Shown: positions 11,262 through 24,300, counted from the stretch's first letter. The stretch: 64,000 bases of DNA from Glomus cerebriforme (GCA_003550305.1 QKYT01000257.1:25172-89171), one strand, 5' to 3'. Program-made: numbers and translations. The notes: generated by a model not told the origin, from the letters alone.

Positions 11262-12778
11262 AAACTACAGATACAGATATATTAAGAATATTAAGATTCA
11301 AGGAAAAAAAAAATTAAAAATAAAGTTTTACTTTATGGTAATAATAATAGGTATAGATCATTTTGGCGCGTCGTATATAGTTATTATAGTTATTACAGTA
11401 TGTCATGTGTCAAAATATTTTTTAGAAAAAAAAATTTTTGAACAATAAAAAAAATTGGGAATTTTCGTAAATATCAGATGTCAAAAAGTAAAATTTTTTC
11501 CCATGTTTTTTTTTTCGCAGATAGGTTATATATATGCATCCGATGTGACTCATCATAATCAAGTTATTATGGTAGTTTTTTTTTTGTTGGCTGAATTTGT
11601 CACGTAATTAATTTACACAATAAATAACAAATATTTTACATATATATAACACATATATGTGCATAAGGTGAATAAGATAAAAACAATAAACTTTTTTTAG
11701 AAATTTATTGAGAACTTAAAGATTGATAAACTACAGAATATTACTCAGAGAAAGTGTTATCGGAACTTCATCTTGTGAATTATCAATAAATAAACAGATC
11801 TGAATGGACTTTTATTATACTTTAAATTCCGAATTTTTAATAATTTACCTTATCTTATCAAAAGATTTTTAGATTTATTATCAGTATAATTTTTTTTATC
11901 GAATAATGTGTTTCTCACACTTATTGTTGTTAAATTTTTTGTTTGTCGGTAACTACTGTATAACTTATTAACATACTATTAATAGAATATTAATAAATAT
12001 TTATCAATTTGTTACTTTAAAAACTCTTTGAAATCAGAAAATTCCAAAATTGATAAGACAAAAACATATTCTAAAAATGGGATTCATATATTATAAATGA
12101 AGATTTATTTGTGTAAATTTTATCTCATAGATATATTTTTTTTCCCAAACCCCCTATTATTTTACCTCATACCTATTAAAAATTTTATGATTTGTTAATG
12201 TTATTGGTGTTTATTATTATTGCCATTTTGTATTTTCATACTACAGTAAATCTTTATTATGTGATACATGCAGCACATCAGCGAACGAATCATATGTTAC
12301 ATTGAATTATTTATGATATTTGTTATATCAATGTATTTTTTTTTTTTTTTATTAATTAATTATACAAAATTTGGAAAAAAAAAATGTTGTCCGTACTAAT
12401 AAACACGTGATAATTAGTGATGTATTGCAAAATTTCTTGATTTTTTTGTAAATATTTATTTAATTCATCTTTTGAAACAATGATTATAGTTTTAATTTCG
12501 TTATCTTTTTTTAGTCTATTTACAAAATAATAATATGTAAATGTTTTCAACCGAAAACAAAATAAACTTTGCTGAATTTACTTTAAAGTTATGGATATAA
12601 AGCTTTGTCATAACTATATTTTCTATGTATAGAGATAATAAAAAGTTCTAATCAATAAATTTATGAATTGTAAGAATAATCTACGATTATTTTTCTTAAT
12701 ATGGTCCATATTTTGCTCCTATATATAAAATTTTAAATAAAGCTACAAATTTTTTAGTCACACGAAAAAAAAATATAA
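11262..12778. other. Intergenic spacer
   Basis: AT-rich, with long A and T runs. No gene supported. The small open frame at 12356-12550 has no recognisable features. Confidence 0.4.
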
Positions 12779-12869
12779 TTGGCACTGGTAAAATCTCCAT
12801 TCAACCGTTTTCTTAATTTCATCATCTGCTGAATCATTTTTTAAATCGGCTTCTTCCAATTTTGCACCA
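12779..12869 (-). pseudogene. Relic of a family exon 2
   Basis: After an acceptor-like ATATTAG the minus strand reads GAKLEEADLKNDSADDEIKK, then TVEWRFYQC. This follows exon 2 of the gene at 4.6-5.6 kb, but the LFPxLKNR segment between helix and Trp strand is missing through an in-frame internal deletion. No exon 1 or exon 3 was found next to it. Confidence 0.6.
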
Positions 12870-13617
12870 CTAATATTTATTTGTTTATTTATAATTACAA
12901 AATATTTTTATCAAAATTTTTGACTAAAACTTTGTCAAGTAAGAATTAGATTGATTATAAATAAATACTTATTTTTGGTTTTTTTTTTTGACTAACCATT
13001 CCAAATTTTAGTAATCGAAATAATCTATCTATTATATTTGATATTATTGTTCAAATTCAAATAAACTATCCGTTTTGAATAATTATCGTTATTAAACACT
13101 CCGAGGATAATGCCTAGTCTGGCCCGCATTATGCCGATTTTTAACTGGCATTATATTCGAAAAATAGGTATGTCTTAAGGCATTATAAACTTGGCCCAAT
13201 AGTGCAGGCCGCTCGTGATCGTCTAGGCACAACAACACGATTAAGATAAATTGTTTCTTGACAATAAAATTATAAAAAAAAAATCGGTAATGAACTAATG
13301 TCATAATATAGGTATCGTTCACAAATGAGACACAAAATTATAAATGATGGCGAATTAAAAAAAAAATTTAGTACAATAATTTATTTATAAGAAATAAAAT
13401 TATCAGATCAGCTTGATATTAACAAGGGTTCTATGTATTGAAGATCGATACTTTTGCATAAACATGATATGTGATTGAAAATTAAAAGATTCCAAAAAAA
13501 AATTTTATATTTAATCGGTTTATCGAATAGAGTTTCTTTATTAAATTCATCGTGCGTGACATGTATAGGACGAAGATCAGAAACCTCTACGTGATAAGAA
13601 TGTATATACAGTGATTA

Positions 13618-13780
13618 CAGTCAACCCTCTATAATTGCACACCCCTTGGGACCATCAAAATTTTCATAAAAGTGCTTTTTAGAGAGGGTGTGCATTTATA
13701 GGAGTAAAATAATTAGGGATCGTATGAGCTGCATTTAGGGAAAGTATACATAATGAGTGCAATTTATGGAGGGTTGACTA
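13618..13780. mobile_element. CAGTC-type MITE (pogo/Tigger-like), TA target site
   Basis: The left end is CAGTCAACCCTCTATAATTG and the right end, reversed, is TAGTCAACCCTCCATAAATT. TA lies on both sides. The related element at 26428-26586 has the same ends. It is about 160 bp with no coding capacity. Terminal CAGTC and TA duplications are typical of pogo/Tigger elements. Confidence 0.7.
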
Positions 13781-14075
13781 TACCATAAATAGCTAGCTCA
13801 TAATTATAAAAAACAATGATGGATTTGTCTCCCGATTTTCATACATTTTCCAAAATTTCCCGCAAATATATCATTTTTGATTCGCCTCAACTATTCGTCA
13901 CGCCAATGCATAATATAAATAAACATTATACAGTACTGCTATAAATGGGGCGTGATGTTTTATGCGGTGACGCTATGGTTACACGAATCAAAACGATATA
14001 TTTGCAAATTTCCCGGATGTTCCTGGGAAACCGTGATGACAGCCGAAAAAAAAACAGTTCTAGGATGGTTTCTTG
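13781..14075. other. Short spacer
   Basis: No gene supported. The plus-strand open frame starting at 13945 runs antisense through exon 3 of the neighbouring family gene and is a shadow of it. Confidence 0.5.
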
Positions 14076-15030
14076 TTATATGCACGTAACAGGCTTATAT
14101 TTTAAACCCACGTACAGCTTGTTTCTAAAGCCCGACACTCTAATAATATTATTAAATTTTAAATTCAATAATATATAAAAAGGAAAGACATTTTTTTTTA
14201 ATAATTTTATTACCTTTCTTGTAATAATTCATTAACGGTTGATACATTATCAGCAGGTACAAGGTAATGCGATTTAGGCTCATAGGGTTTAACGCTGGCA
14301 TGTACAACTTTATATGATTTAAGCGTTTCAACTTTATAGAATTCCCATGGAGATTCTTTTAGTTGTGGAAACAAATCTTCGACCGATAGTCTAATTCCTT
14401 CAGCTGTATCATCATCGAAACAAATGTCTTTAACTTCAGCTCTAACATTTATTATTAAAAAATAAAGTCAATTGAATTAAGAAAACAAATAATATAAAAT
14501 ACAGATGTATATGTATATACATACTTTCTTGGAATTGGTATTTTATTCCCAGCATATTCAACAATTGTTGAAAACGGAACATAAATCAATTTAAAAGTGA
14601 CTGGATTTTGATTCCTATTAGATGCTCTTTTTTTGGGATTGCGATACGGAACGTGATCATTTTGATGATCAATAAACGTTTGAAGAGTAGGTATCGACTG
14701 AGGTATAATTGGCGTTGCTGGAGGTGGACTTTGATAAATGGGTTGTGTTTGTTCAGATCCATTTAATGAATTTTGGATTCTTAAAATCTCATTCGTATAT
14801 TCATTTATCTTATTGTATAGGTAATTTGAACGCTGAATAAGAGAATTGTTATTTGCACCAATTCGGCCCGAATTTGAGTTTAATGGTTGAATGATTTGTG
14901 TTTGTTCAGATTCATTTAATAAATTTTGATACTCATTACTATCCTTACTTAACTCATTGTATAGCCAATTTAAATAATAATCAAGAAAATTATTATTTGC
15001 ACTAATTCGACCCAAATTTGAGCTTTGCAT
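14076..15030 (-). CDS. Family gene 5: internally repeated N-terminus plus conserved domain, 3 exons (265 aa), start shifted
   Basis: Function not recognised. Exons 15030-14525, 14441-14214 and 14139-14076, phase-2 introns. The N-terminal half contains two copies of about 45 residues beginning SNLGRISANNN and SNSGRIGANNN, each ending ESEQTQ or GSEQTQ. The domain reads TFKLIYVPFS, IPIPRK, ICFDDDTAEGIRLSVEDLFPQL, WEFYKVET (the usual Cys is Val), LVPADNVSTVNELLQER and VSGFRNKLYVG. Alignment with the 7.2 kb gene shows its ATG-AGT-AAT-CAT start is AGG-AGT-AAT-CAT here, so that start is lost. I chose the next in-frame Met (MQSSNLG). An upstream in-frame Met at 15126 is possible. Confidence 0.65.
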
Positions 15031-15435
15031 TGATAGAAATTCGATATGATTACTCCTTTTTTTTAAAAAAAGTTCTATATATAAATACTTTTTTATTTGC
15101 ATTTTAAAGATTCGTATTATCTGCAAGTAGATCTAATCAAGCATTGTATTAAATGATTAAATGTATTTTACGGGGCTCCGTATGCTTATAAATTAGGTTA
15201 GCAATATTATGTCAAGCTTAAGAATTAATTATATAAAAAATTTATAATCCGCCATGTCTATCTGTTAATCAACAGATATTCTAAAAAAGGAAATTTTACA
15301 AAGGAATATAATGTTGAAATTCCTTAATGTATAGTATTATGTACTTTAAAGTACATAGAGATGCATGATTGGACAAGCTGCACATGTACACATGGAAAAA
15401 GAATTTTCTGACAGTTAATAATTTAAGTTATAAAA

Positions 15436-15502
15436 AACCCTACAAACACATCAGGAACGTCACATGTCATGCCATTTGCTTTCTGATGCGTTTGTAGGGG
15501 TT
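15436..15502. repeat. Short inverted repeat (67 nt hairpin)
   Basis: AACCCTACAAACACATCAG pairs with CTGATGCGTTTGTAGGGGTT with two mismatches around a 28-nt middle. It could be a minimal MITE or a recombination remnant. It is non-coding. Confidence 0.6.
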
Positions 15503-16244
15503 ACCATATAAGTTATTACTAATTTTGGTGAACAGTTAAATTAGAAATGACAAAATTCCTTTTTTTTTGCAGATGTAAACGGCTAAATTCTAATAAATTC
15601 ATATAATGTTACGAAATATCATGTTTTAATGAATTTGACTGGATGCATTTCGCTCATCAAGGTATTAAAACATTGACATATTGTTCATCGGTAAGTTTAG
15701 TTAAGCTATAGTTCATCACACATAAATGTACTTTACGAACTTACTTAATCAGTTTACGTAATGATAAATTGCAGCAAAATTTATTTATTCAAACGGTTAA
15801 TCCTTCTGCCGCCATCGTGTAATTATTTGTTTATCTGTCAATCCGAACAGATAGGGTGATAAAAATCCCTAATTATCACATAAGAAAAAAAACAATTCTA
15901 AAAAAGGAATTTAAATATTCAATGTAATATACTCAAATATTTTCTATTTACTTATTATCTAATCACCTTTGTTGAATTCCCTTAATGATATTGTATTTGC
16001 GCTGTTAAACTACATAAAAAAAACTTTAATACTAGAGACCTCATTAGTTCATGCAGATGTCTGCATCAAAAAATCTGATAAGCATCACGTGCATCACATG
16101 TATCATGGGGTGATACTGCGACGAATTACAGTACATGACGTTATATCTATATTTCTTTAAAATAAAAATATTTACGCGCACAGTAAATTTCATTACAAAA
16201 AATGATAATTAGCTCTATGAATATGAAATGGTTACGGTACATTT

Positions 16245-16331
16245 CACCGAAGTCTACTTTGCCGAAACCCATTTTGCCGAACCCGTATTACCGAAAGACA
16301 AATGTCGTATTACCAAAAATCATTTCACCGA
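16245..16331. repeat. Degenerate short tandem repeat, TTTNCCGAA
   Basis: Successive units CATTTCACCGAA, CTTTGCCGAA, ATTTTGCCGAA, GTATTACCGAA, GTATTACCAAA and CATTTCACCGAA occur at intervals of about 10-19 bases. The pattern is non-coding and differs from the AT-rich surroundings. Confidence 0.65.
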
Positions 16332-17303
16332 AAAAAAGAAAAAAGATTTCTGATAATGATATTAATTTCAAATTCTTGTAAATTATTGCTAATTTTGGTG
16401 AACTATTAATATCATTAATTAGTATTCAAAAAAGTTTATCGTTCTTATGTAAATATCTTATGTAAGAAATTACGAAATTTCTTTTTTTTTTGGCAGATAG
16501 AAATGCTAATAAATTTATAGATGTTATACTCAAATTGGTAAAATTGAGATTATCTAAAATTGCGTCATCGGTAAATCTAGTTAAGCAATAGTGACTTAAA
16601 ATAGAATAAAAAATTAGATAAATTAAATAGTTACAAAATAACAACGTGTATTTAAAGAATCATATTATTTGCAAATACGGTAGATCTAATCAATTACAGG
16701 ATCGCTTATTAATCAATTACATAAGGTTCGTTACATAACATATTTAGTCGGAAAAATCAATCTTAATGAACCGATCGAATATAAAAAATTTTGTTATTCA
16801 GTTGTCATTTTTTTTATAAACAAGAATATTTAAGGAAATTAATTACCGTAATTATTTGTTTCACAATTTATTGTTAATCAGAACAGTTATGGTGATATAA
16901 AAATTAACGAATATTCCTCCTGATTTTATCACATAAGGAAAATACGAAGGAAATAATATACAAAAGGATTATAAATATTCAAATGTAATACACTCGCCCA
17001 GTTAAAAATTTACTTTTAACTACACACCTTATCTGTTGAATCGAAAAAATTTAATAGTTGTATAACGACAAATATGCAATAACAGATAATCATGCGTAAA
17101 ATTAATACAATTAGTACAATATAATACACAAACCACTAGAAGACCTGCATACATAACAGATAAGTAATTCTCAGAATTCTTAAATTAATTCGAGCATTCT
17201 AAATTAAAATAATTAATTATAGCAATTTTATAAAATTAAAAGAAAATTCTTTAATGCTTTTTTTTTCTATTAAAAATGTGAAACCAACTAATATTAAACA
17301 AGA

Positions 17304-17917
17304 TTATTTAAAATATGTAATATGAAAAAATCTCCAGGCTCTATTTTTCAAATGTGGAAACAATTCTTCAACCGCTTTTTTGATTTCATAATCCAAGTCT
17401 TTATCGGAAAAAGTTAATTTCTTCACTAAACCAACATTACGCAATTTTTTAACCCTAATAATTTAATTTGTTAGAATATATATATATATTTCGGGATAGT
17501 AAATAAAAAAATTTTAAATACTCACTTTCTTGGAATCTTTGGTTTTAAATTCCCATGATGAGGTAAACAATATAAATTAAAAGTAATGCACTTTTTTCCA
17601 CTAGTTGCCGCACGAATATTATGACCATTTTTTCTTCTATATTCGACGTTACCATCAAAATTCATTTCATTGAAGTCATTATTAATCATGTGATTATTTT
17701 GAGCATTAATCATTTCATTAATGAAATTAATGTTAATTATTTCTTGTAAACTATCAAAATGTTGATTCTCATATTCAATACTCGTAAGATGATGCATAGT
17801 TTGATTATTAAATTGATATGACTGCTGATTTGGTTGCTGAGGATACTGTTTAATTTTTAAACAACCACAACCACAACCGCACCTACAACCACATTGGCAA
17901 TTTTCTAAAGTCTCCAT
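17304..17917 (-). pseudogene. Family gene 6: Cys-rich N-terminus, C-terminally truncated (180 aa)
   Basis: Exon 1 (17917-17526) starts MET and then CQCGCRCGCGCGC, close to the gene at 0.1-1.0 kb over its whole length (Cys cluster, QTMHHLTS, basic stretch, FNLYCLPHHGNLKPKIPRK). Exon 2 (17454-17304) gives VKKLRNVGLVKKLTFSDKD, EIKKAVEELFPHLKNRAWRFF and then leaves the family pattern with HITYFK and a stop, exactly where the KC motif should follow. No third exon was found downstream. Either the domain is truncated and the gene is dying, or it encodes a shortened variant. The open frames and the preserved splice sites mean a recent loss. Confidence 0.6.
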
Positions 17918-17970
17918 TTTTTATTTTTAAGGAATCAGATAAAATTTTTTTTACCCTTTAAATAATAAAA
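17918..17970 (-). promoter_or_regulatory. Promoter block shared with the 1.0 kb gene
   Basis: Minus strand ATTATTTAAAGGGTAAAAAA, then GATTCCTTAAAAATAAAAA directly before the ATG, matching the block at 964-1010. TTATCTGTT follows at about 18026. Confidence 0.45.
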
Positions 17971-18034
17971 TTTTTTTTATATTCGGGACCATTCTATAAA
18001 TTTAAAGAAACCGCTACTTTAAATTTTATCTGTT

Positions 18035-20377
18035 GCATAAAAGAAATCTCATAAAATTACAGATATTAAATAATTATTAATTCGAAAATAAACTTTATCA
18101 AAAATACATGATTTCATTTGCTTAAGCCACAACGTATTTTAACAACAGTTGTTTTTTAAAATCGGGCATCGAATAAAATCTTTTGTTTTTCTCTTTTTAT
18201 CAGTTAATAGTTTACCATTAACGGATTTCAAAAACAAGATACATAACATTTATCTAATCAACGTTAAGTATTATTTAAGCTAATTACAGTACTATTATAA
18301 AACTTCTTATAAATTCCGAAATCCCGAACCGAAGCATTATCAACCATATCAATATAATACAATACGATTTAAAATTTTTGATTATTCGGGGAACTCCTTA
18401 CTTTATTATTCTTGCTTTTTTATTTTGGTTACAATATTCAATTAGAACGTGTTTTCTAAATTCCAAGTTCAATGTTATACGTCAAGGCGTCTGACCTATC
18501 CTGTTGTCGGCATGCAAAATGTTGTAATCTGTTTGTTAATAATAGTGTAGCATAATTAAACAAACTTATTTGTCCATATTTAAATAGTATATTACTTAAT
18601 TAATAAATACATAATTATGTAGTGCTAATTTTTTTTAGGAAATATATATGTCAGATTAATATCTGACGTGCGTTAGCTATATTCTGGAATATTTTTTAAT
18701 TTAAAGCGTGTAAAGCATAACATATACGCAGGGTTTCGTAAGATAAACTCTAATCATTGATTGACCCTGGTATTTGGTATATATGTAATCATGTAATCGT
18801 CAAACTTTAACAACACGAATATAAATAATGAAAGGGATTACTTTATATCGAGATCGCTTATTACGTTAGCAAAAATTTCTATAGGAAGGGAATCAAAAAT
18901 TAAAAATAAATATATTATAGTACTATTAAATGTTATTTTAAAAATGTAAATTATTTATGAGTACTAATTTTCATGAAATTATTAAATGGGGGAGGGGTAT
19001 TTTTGTTAACCAGAAATCATTTTTCTAAAGGGGGAGTTGAGAAACTTGGCATAATTAATAGCATCATCACCGATTATTTTGGGCGTAACAAATATTTATT
19101 AAATACATTATATAGTTTTAATGAATTTTCAGCAGGAGTAATATCACGTATCAATTACACGATCAATAGTATTGTACGGCATTTAACTTTCCGGCACTAA
19201 TCCTATTATGGAACGGGGCTATATTGTTCTTTGACCGATATTTTACAATAACAGAAAGTTTTAGGTATAAAATTTTGATTTTAGGGATTTTACATAAATA
19301 AATATTCTTCGATAAATTCATTTTTTTTTAAAAAAAATTACACGCTTTTAGAGACTTTATTTTACATTATGTAACTATCTATTTAAGTACGTTTCCCCTT
19401 CTCCCATAAAAGTGGTTTACAGCTATTATGGAAACTCTCCTCGAACGTATTTTAATATAATATTATTCTGAACGATAATAATTTAACATTTTGTCAAAAT
19501 TTTGTTCTTAATATTTTTAAACTTCGTGTTAAAGTTTTATAGTGAAACAAGAGGTCATGGTGTCAACAAAAATGATATGATCCAATTTCTACCATTCTGG
19601 ATATAACTATTATAAAGATATCATTTGTGAAAATTGGAAACTGAAAAACCATCTTTAATGTAACGAGTCGATGTACAGTAATTGTGAACAAATCAGAAAT
19701 GTAAACCGTATCACGTGATCGATTACTACCTGCGGCCGTCGTAATATACACTAGCGAATAGGGACGACATCACATTCCAAGATGAAATCAATTGGCTGTT
19801 CAAATTGTCATATTATTCAATAAACAGAAATATTTAGTGTTAAATAAGGCAATAGTTTGCACTTGCTTAGTTTGTGACTGGCACACCTTTGGATCTACCA
19901 AGGCATCATTTAATTCCGGATCATCATAAGACGCACAGCTTTATACTTCATTAACATGAAAGATCGCATAATTTATACTAATAATGCACTGAAGGTTTAT
20001 TTTCATTAAACCTGTTTGTAAATTTTATTAGTTTCAAAGATTGATAATATTTAGATTGTTCCTTTATGTTACGTCTACTATGCATTATTACGTGCAGAAT
20101 CCGCTTTATAGAGCCAAGAATTTTACACATTAAAGCAGTAATACCAAATAATATTAACATGCGAAATTAAGAATCATTCTTTATATTAAATTCTATTAAA
20201 TATAAAGAACTGAATTACAAACTAAATCATTCTACTACTCTATTCTTAGTGTTTAAATTTATTTCAAAAATTAATTTAAATTACAAACTAAGAAACTTGT
20301 AAAACATCCTTACTACTCTATTATTAGTGGTTTAAAAATAGTTCAAAATAAAATATAAATAATTAGAAGCTAGCAGT
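18035..20377. other. Intergenic, no supported gene
   Basis: AT-rich spacer. A stretch at about 19830-19930 reads as an open minus-strand peptide (SCASYDDPELNDALVDPKVC) of coding-like composition, but no start, splice partners or family could be assigned. Other short frames look random. Confidence 0.4.
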
Positions 20378-21356
20378 TTAAAATCCATCTAAAAGTAAAA
20401 ATACAAATTAATAAAAAAAAACTCTTTTTTTTTAGAAAAAAATATATTTACATAGATCTTACCATCAGGAATTTCTAATTTGTCCTGTTCTTCTGGATGA
20501 AAATTTGGATTATTGTATATTTCTTCTTCATCTATAAAAAAAATATATAGAATAAAATTAGAACAATATTGCATTATCCTATTGAATTGTTTCTCTTTTG
20601 TAATCATTTTTTAATATCTAAAAAAATTTTCATTGAATTATCATTTATAATGTCAAAACAAAATGTTAGAATATAATTAATTACCTTTAGAAATATAATT
20701 CGATTTAGATGTGCTGATACAATTTTGGTTAATTGAGTTATTGAAGCCATCAACTGAAAAAAAAAGAAATTATTAAATACTAAATTTTCCAATATATATA
20801 AAGTTTTAACATAATCAATTACTTACTATTATCAGAAATAATAAGTCATATGGTTTATTAAGAAATGCTATTAGAATTTAAAAAAAAATCATAAATAATA
20901 AATACTTCATAAATGAAACCACTTAATGAAAATTTTGATCTATACCTTCTTGTTCTTCTATTATTGTTTTAAAAAAAGTATTCATATTAATATAAAAATA
21001 TTTAAAATAAATAAACAAAAAATTGTTATTATTGTACCTTCAGTTGCATTTCTTAAATTTTCAAGTTGATAAATTTTACTCGCACATGATCTGCTATTTG
21101 TATTATTTATATAATCTGTTTTTTATATGTTTTTGAATCATAATTTATAAACAAATTAAAATTCTTGAAAATCTTCATATCGGTTGTGTTTTTTTTATTT
21201 TGACATATTAAATATATTAATTTCTCGTATTTTTTCATGAGTTTGAATATCAGGTCTTTTTAATGGAACAGCATCCCAACATTGTTTCATTAAATTTTTA
21301 TATTCTAAAGGTGATTCTGGTGCAATTTTTGGTCTTATACCAATAATAATATCCAT
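20378..21356 (-). pseudogene. 5'-truncated TKL-type protein kinase, C-terminal exons only
   Basis: The first exon begins inside the kinase fold: IGIRPKIAPESPLEYKNLMK, QCWDAVPLKRPDIQ (subdomain XI). Then come short exons typical of the low-complexity tail of glomeromycete TKL kinases: SRSCASKIYQLENLRNATE, EEQE, DGFNNSINQNC and STSKSNYISK, EEEIYNNPNFHPEEQDKLEI, and a last exon coding only DGF and the stop at 20378. Most of the inferred GT-AG junctions keep frame, and the tail looks little decayed. Everything upstream of the IGIRPK segment (N-lobe, HRD, DFG, APE) is absent, so no active kinase can be made from this locus. Confidence 0.65.
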
Positions 21357-24300
21357 TCATAATACATTTAATGTATAATATAAAAAAATGAATAAACTAA
21401 GCTATCTAAATGTTTTATAAGAGATAGAAAACGTCAAAAAAATATTTCATTTTGCTTTGTCAGTGAGGTTGAACCAGACCCTTAATTGTAAACAAATTAT
21501 TTATGTGTAACAAATTTATTACAATTGTTTTACAAGAATGTAGCATGAAAAATCTTCATTGTTAGAAAAAGTATTACGTCATCAACCAGATTGAAAAAAA
21601 AGAAGTAAATAAAAATTAATTTATTTGATCTTGAACGATCCTATATGTTTTTCTTAAAAATAAGAATATAGCCTCTAATCTCTGTATCAATGATGAAGGC
21701 CTACTAAGAATGTGACACAAATTGATTGTACACGTGCGTCAAGGTGGGATCTTTTCGGGTATTTCTTGCAATATATATATATATCTATCTAAAAATTTAA
21801 TTACATTATTTAACTTTTTATAAATTTAGGATAACTACTGATCTTGTAGATTCATATTGCACACCTATTAAGCCTATGAATGCTTCTTCTGATGTTCAAC
21901 TCTCAAAAGGTGGACTTGTAGGAATAGTTTTTGGATCTATTGTAGACATGAGTCTAATCAAGTCTTGTACAGTAACTCTCATGATAGGTTATTGCTTTAT
22001 TAAACACCGTATGATATCATTTAACTTTTAGTATATTTGCTTCCATCTTTAAACTTGAATAATTTCGCTATTTGTATTGAAAAAATCAACTTGAGTATTA
22101 TCCTTTTATATTCCATTTGATAAAATTTTATATTGCAAGATTTAGTTATAATTAATTCAGTTTTTAATGTATGAAAGATTAATCTAACTTAACGACAGAT
22201 TAAAAATTTAACAAATAAAAGTGATTGATTTGTAATGGTTACTCCATTTCTTAATACTCATAATAACTGGATTAGTCATAAATAGTCAAATTTATTAAAT
22301 TATATTCAGTAAACTCTGTATGTAAATAATGTAATACTCAAAAGATTACAAATGGTAAAATTGCATAAATAAATTTCCTATTACGTAATGAGAATTTTAT
22401 GTCCAAGAGTCATATTGTACGCAGAAATGATATCATCTATTATTATTAGTCATGCAAAAACTATTTTTTTTTTGTGTCTATTTATATGATATAAAAAGGT
22501 ATAAATACCTTTTCTTTTTTAAATAAACCCATTTATTAATCTAAACTTCCTCTAAACTTCCTCCTTTTTTAAAAAAACTAACTCTCTTAATTAAATTTTC
22601 TCTTTTCACTTCTCACTTCTACATGATCAGTATAGACGCGCCTCTATTTTTTTAAAACCAGTCCTTCTTTAAATAAACAATTTTTTTTTCTTCCAACTTT
22701 TTTTTTTTTAAACCAGTCCTTCTTTAAATAAACAATTTTTTTTTCTTCCAACTTTTTTTTTTTTAAAAAAAAAAGAATTCTTTTTTATTAACTTATTATT
22801 TTAACAGTTTGACAACAACAATAATAACGATATTATAAACCTCAATAACAATGATAATAAGAGTTTCTATTTATAAACTCAAATAGTATAAGGTATAGAA
22901 TTTTAAAAAAATATTAAAAATTTCATTTTCAACTATTGGTCGTTCTTAAGATTTTTCCTTTTATAAGGTCTACTAATCTTGGAGGAGAGATTAGTTATGN
23001 TCCTTCCTTATATAAGTTGAAAGCTTAAGGAATCTTAAANTTCATAATTGATTCCTCTCGCTTCAAGATCACAAGTTAAGCCAACAGAGTTATCTCGGGG
23101 TTATTAACCTTTTGCCTATGTCTTTTTCTTGTCGAAGAATGGTTATGACTTTTATCCCAAATGATTATTTTTTTTATTTAATTATTATTCTATACTTTGA
23201 TGATATTAATCATCTTTTTCTAATTTTTAGGTACAATTCTTTTGAGATGTAGATTCTATTAGATGAAACAATTTATACAATGTATTATATTTTGAAAATA
23301 ACTTGAAGTTTAGGCTTATGAATCCATTCAGATATTCTTTAATAATCTGGCAAATACATACAGATATTGCAGATCTGTTTTTGCAGTAAGTTTTATTTTT
23401 TTTTCATTTCTTCATTTTGGTTTGTTTCTTTTTTACTAATTTTGATCTTTCTCTTTGGATCCTTTTATTCTTAAGTTAAACAGAAGAGAATAATGGTATA
23501 TTAGTTTTTTCATTATGTAATTTTTTATGTGCAATTTATATATGAAAAGTTGTAAAAATTGTATAAAATTCTGTATTAACTATAACTTCAAAATATGCAT
23601 TCAATAAATTGACATTTTATATGAATTAAATTATAGCTTTAGTGTTATTACATATATATTATATTACTAATTTTATTTAATATTAATTAAAACAAGTAAA
23701 TTCTGCTGATAAAAATGAAAATATATATTAATATACCGCATTAAATTCATAATAAAATTTATTAATAAAATAAAATAATTCAATGGTAATTTTATAATGA
23801 TTCAATAATGTAATTTCAGTACATAACAATTTTTATCTGAGCCTAATAACTCACAAAATCATTATNTCTGAAACAAATACTCTAGCTTATTCTTCTACTT
23901 CAATAGAAAAAAATGGTCTCACGTAAGCTGATTTGAAAATTTAAGACGAATGAACTTGCATAAGAACTTGGAGTTTAGTAAGACATCTATCAAACTTTTA
24001 TATAAATTAGTTTATTAAGAGATCCTACATTAAATCTCACCAAGGATCATTTTCTCATACAAAACTCTAAAAGACTTGAAGAAAATGTAAAGAAAATATA
24101 AAATTGATAGAAATAACATAAAGAAGGACACATCATTTAAGCCAGGTAAGTCAGAAGTTTTGTTAGAGAAGACAAAACTTTAACACTTGATATATTTTAT
24201 AATTTATAGAATCTGTGAAAATTGTTGATGATAACGGTGTACTACACGAAACTTTTTTGGTTTGAGCAATTTTAGATTACTTTATTATATATGTATATTG

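Larger units (their letters stand above)
15031..17303. other. Intergenic region with motif clusters
   Basis: No gene supported. It contains a hairpin at 15436-15502, a CCGAA repeat patch at 16245-16331, and TTATCTGTT/AACAGATAA words at about 17029, 17081 and 17155. ATCTGTTAATCAACAGAT at about 15259 is a palindromic pair of the same half-site. Confidence 0.5.

Noticed and set aside
19563..20160. Possible secreted protein made of MLILFGITALMCK-type start and an SCASYDDPELND segment
   Set aside because: No convincing donor and acceptor connect them and the frame between has stops, so no gene model could be supported.
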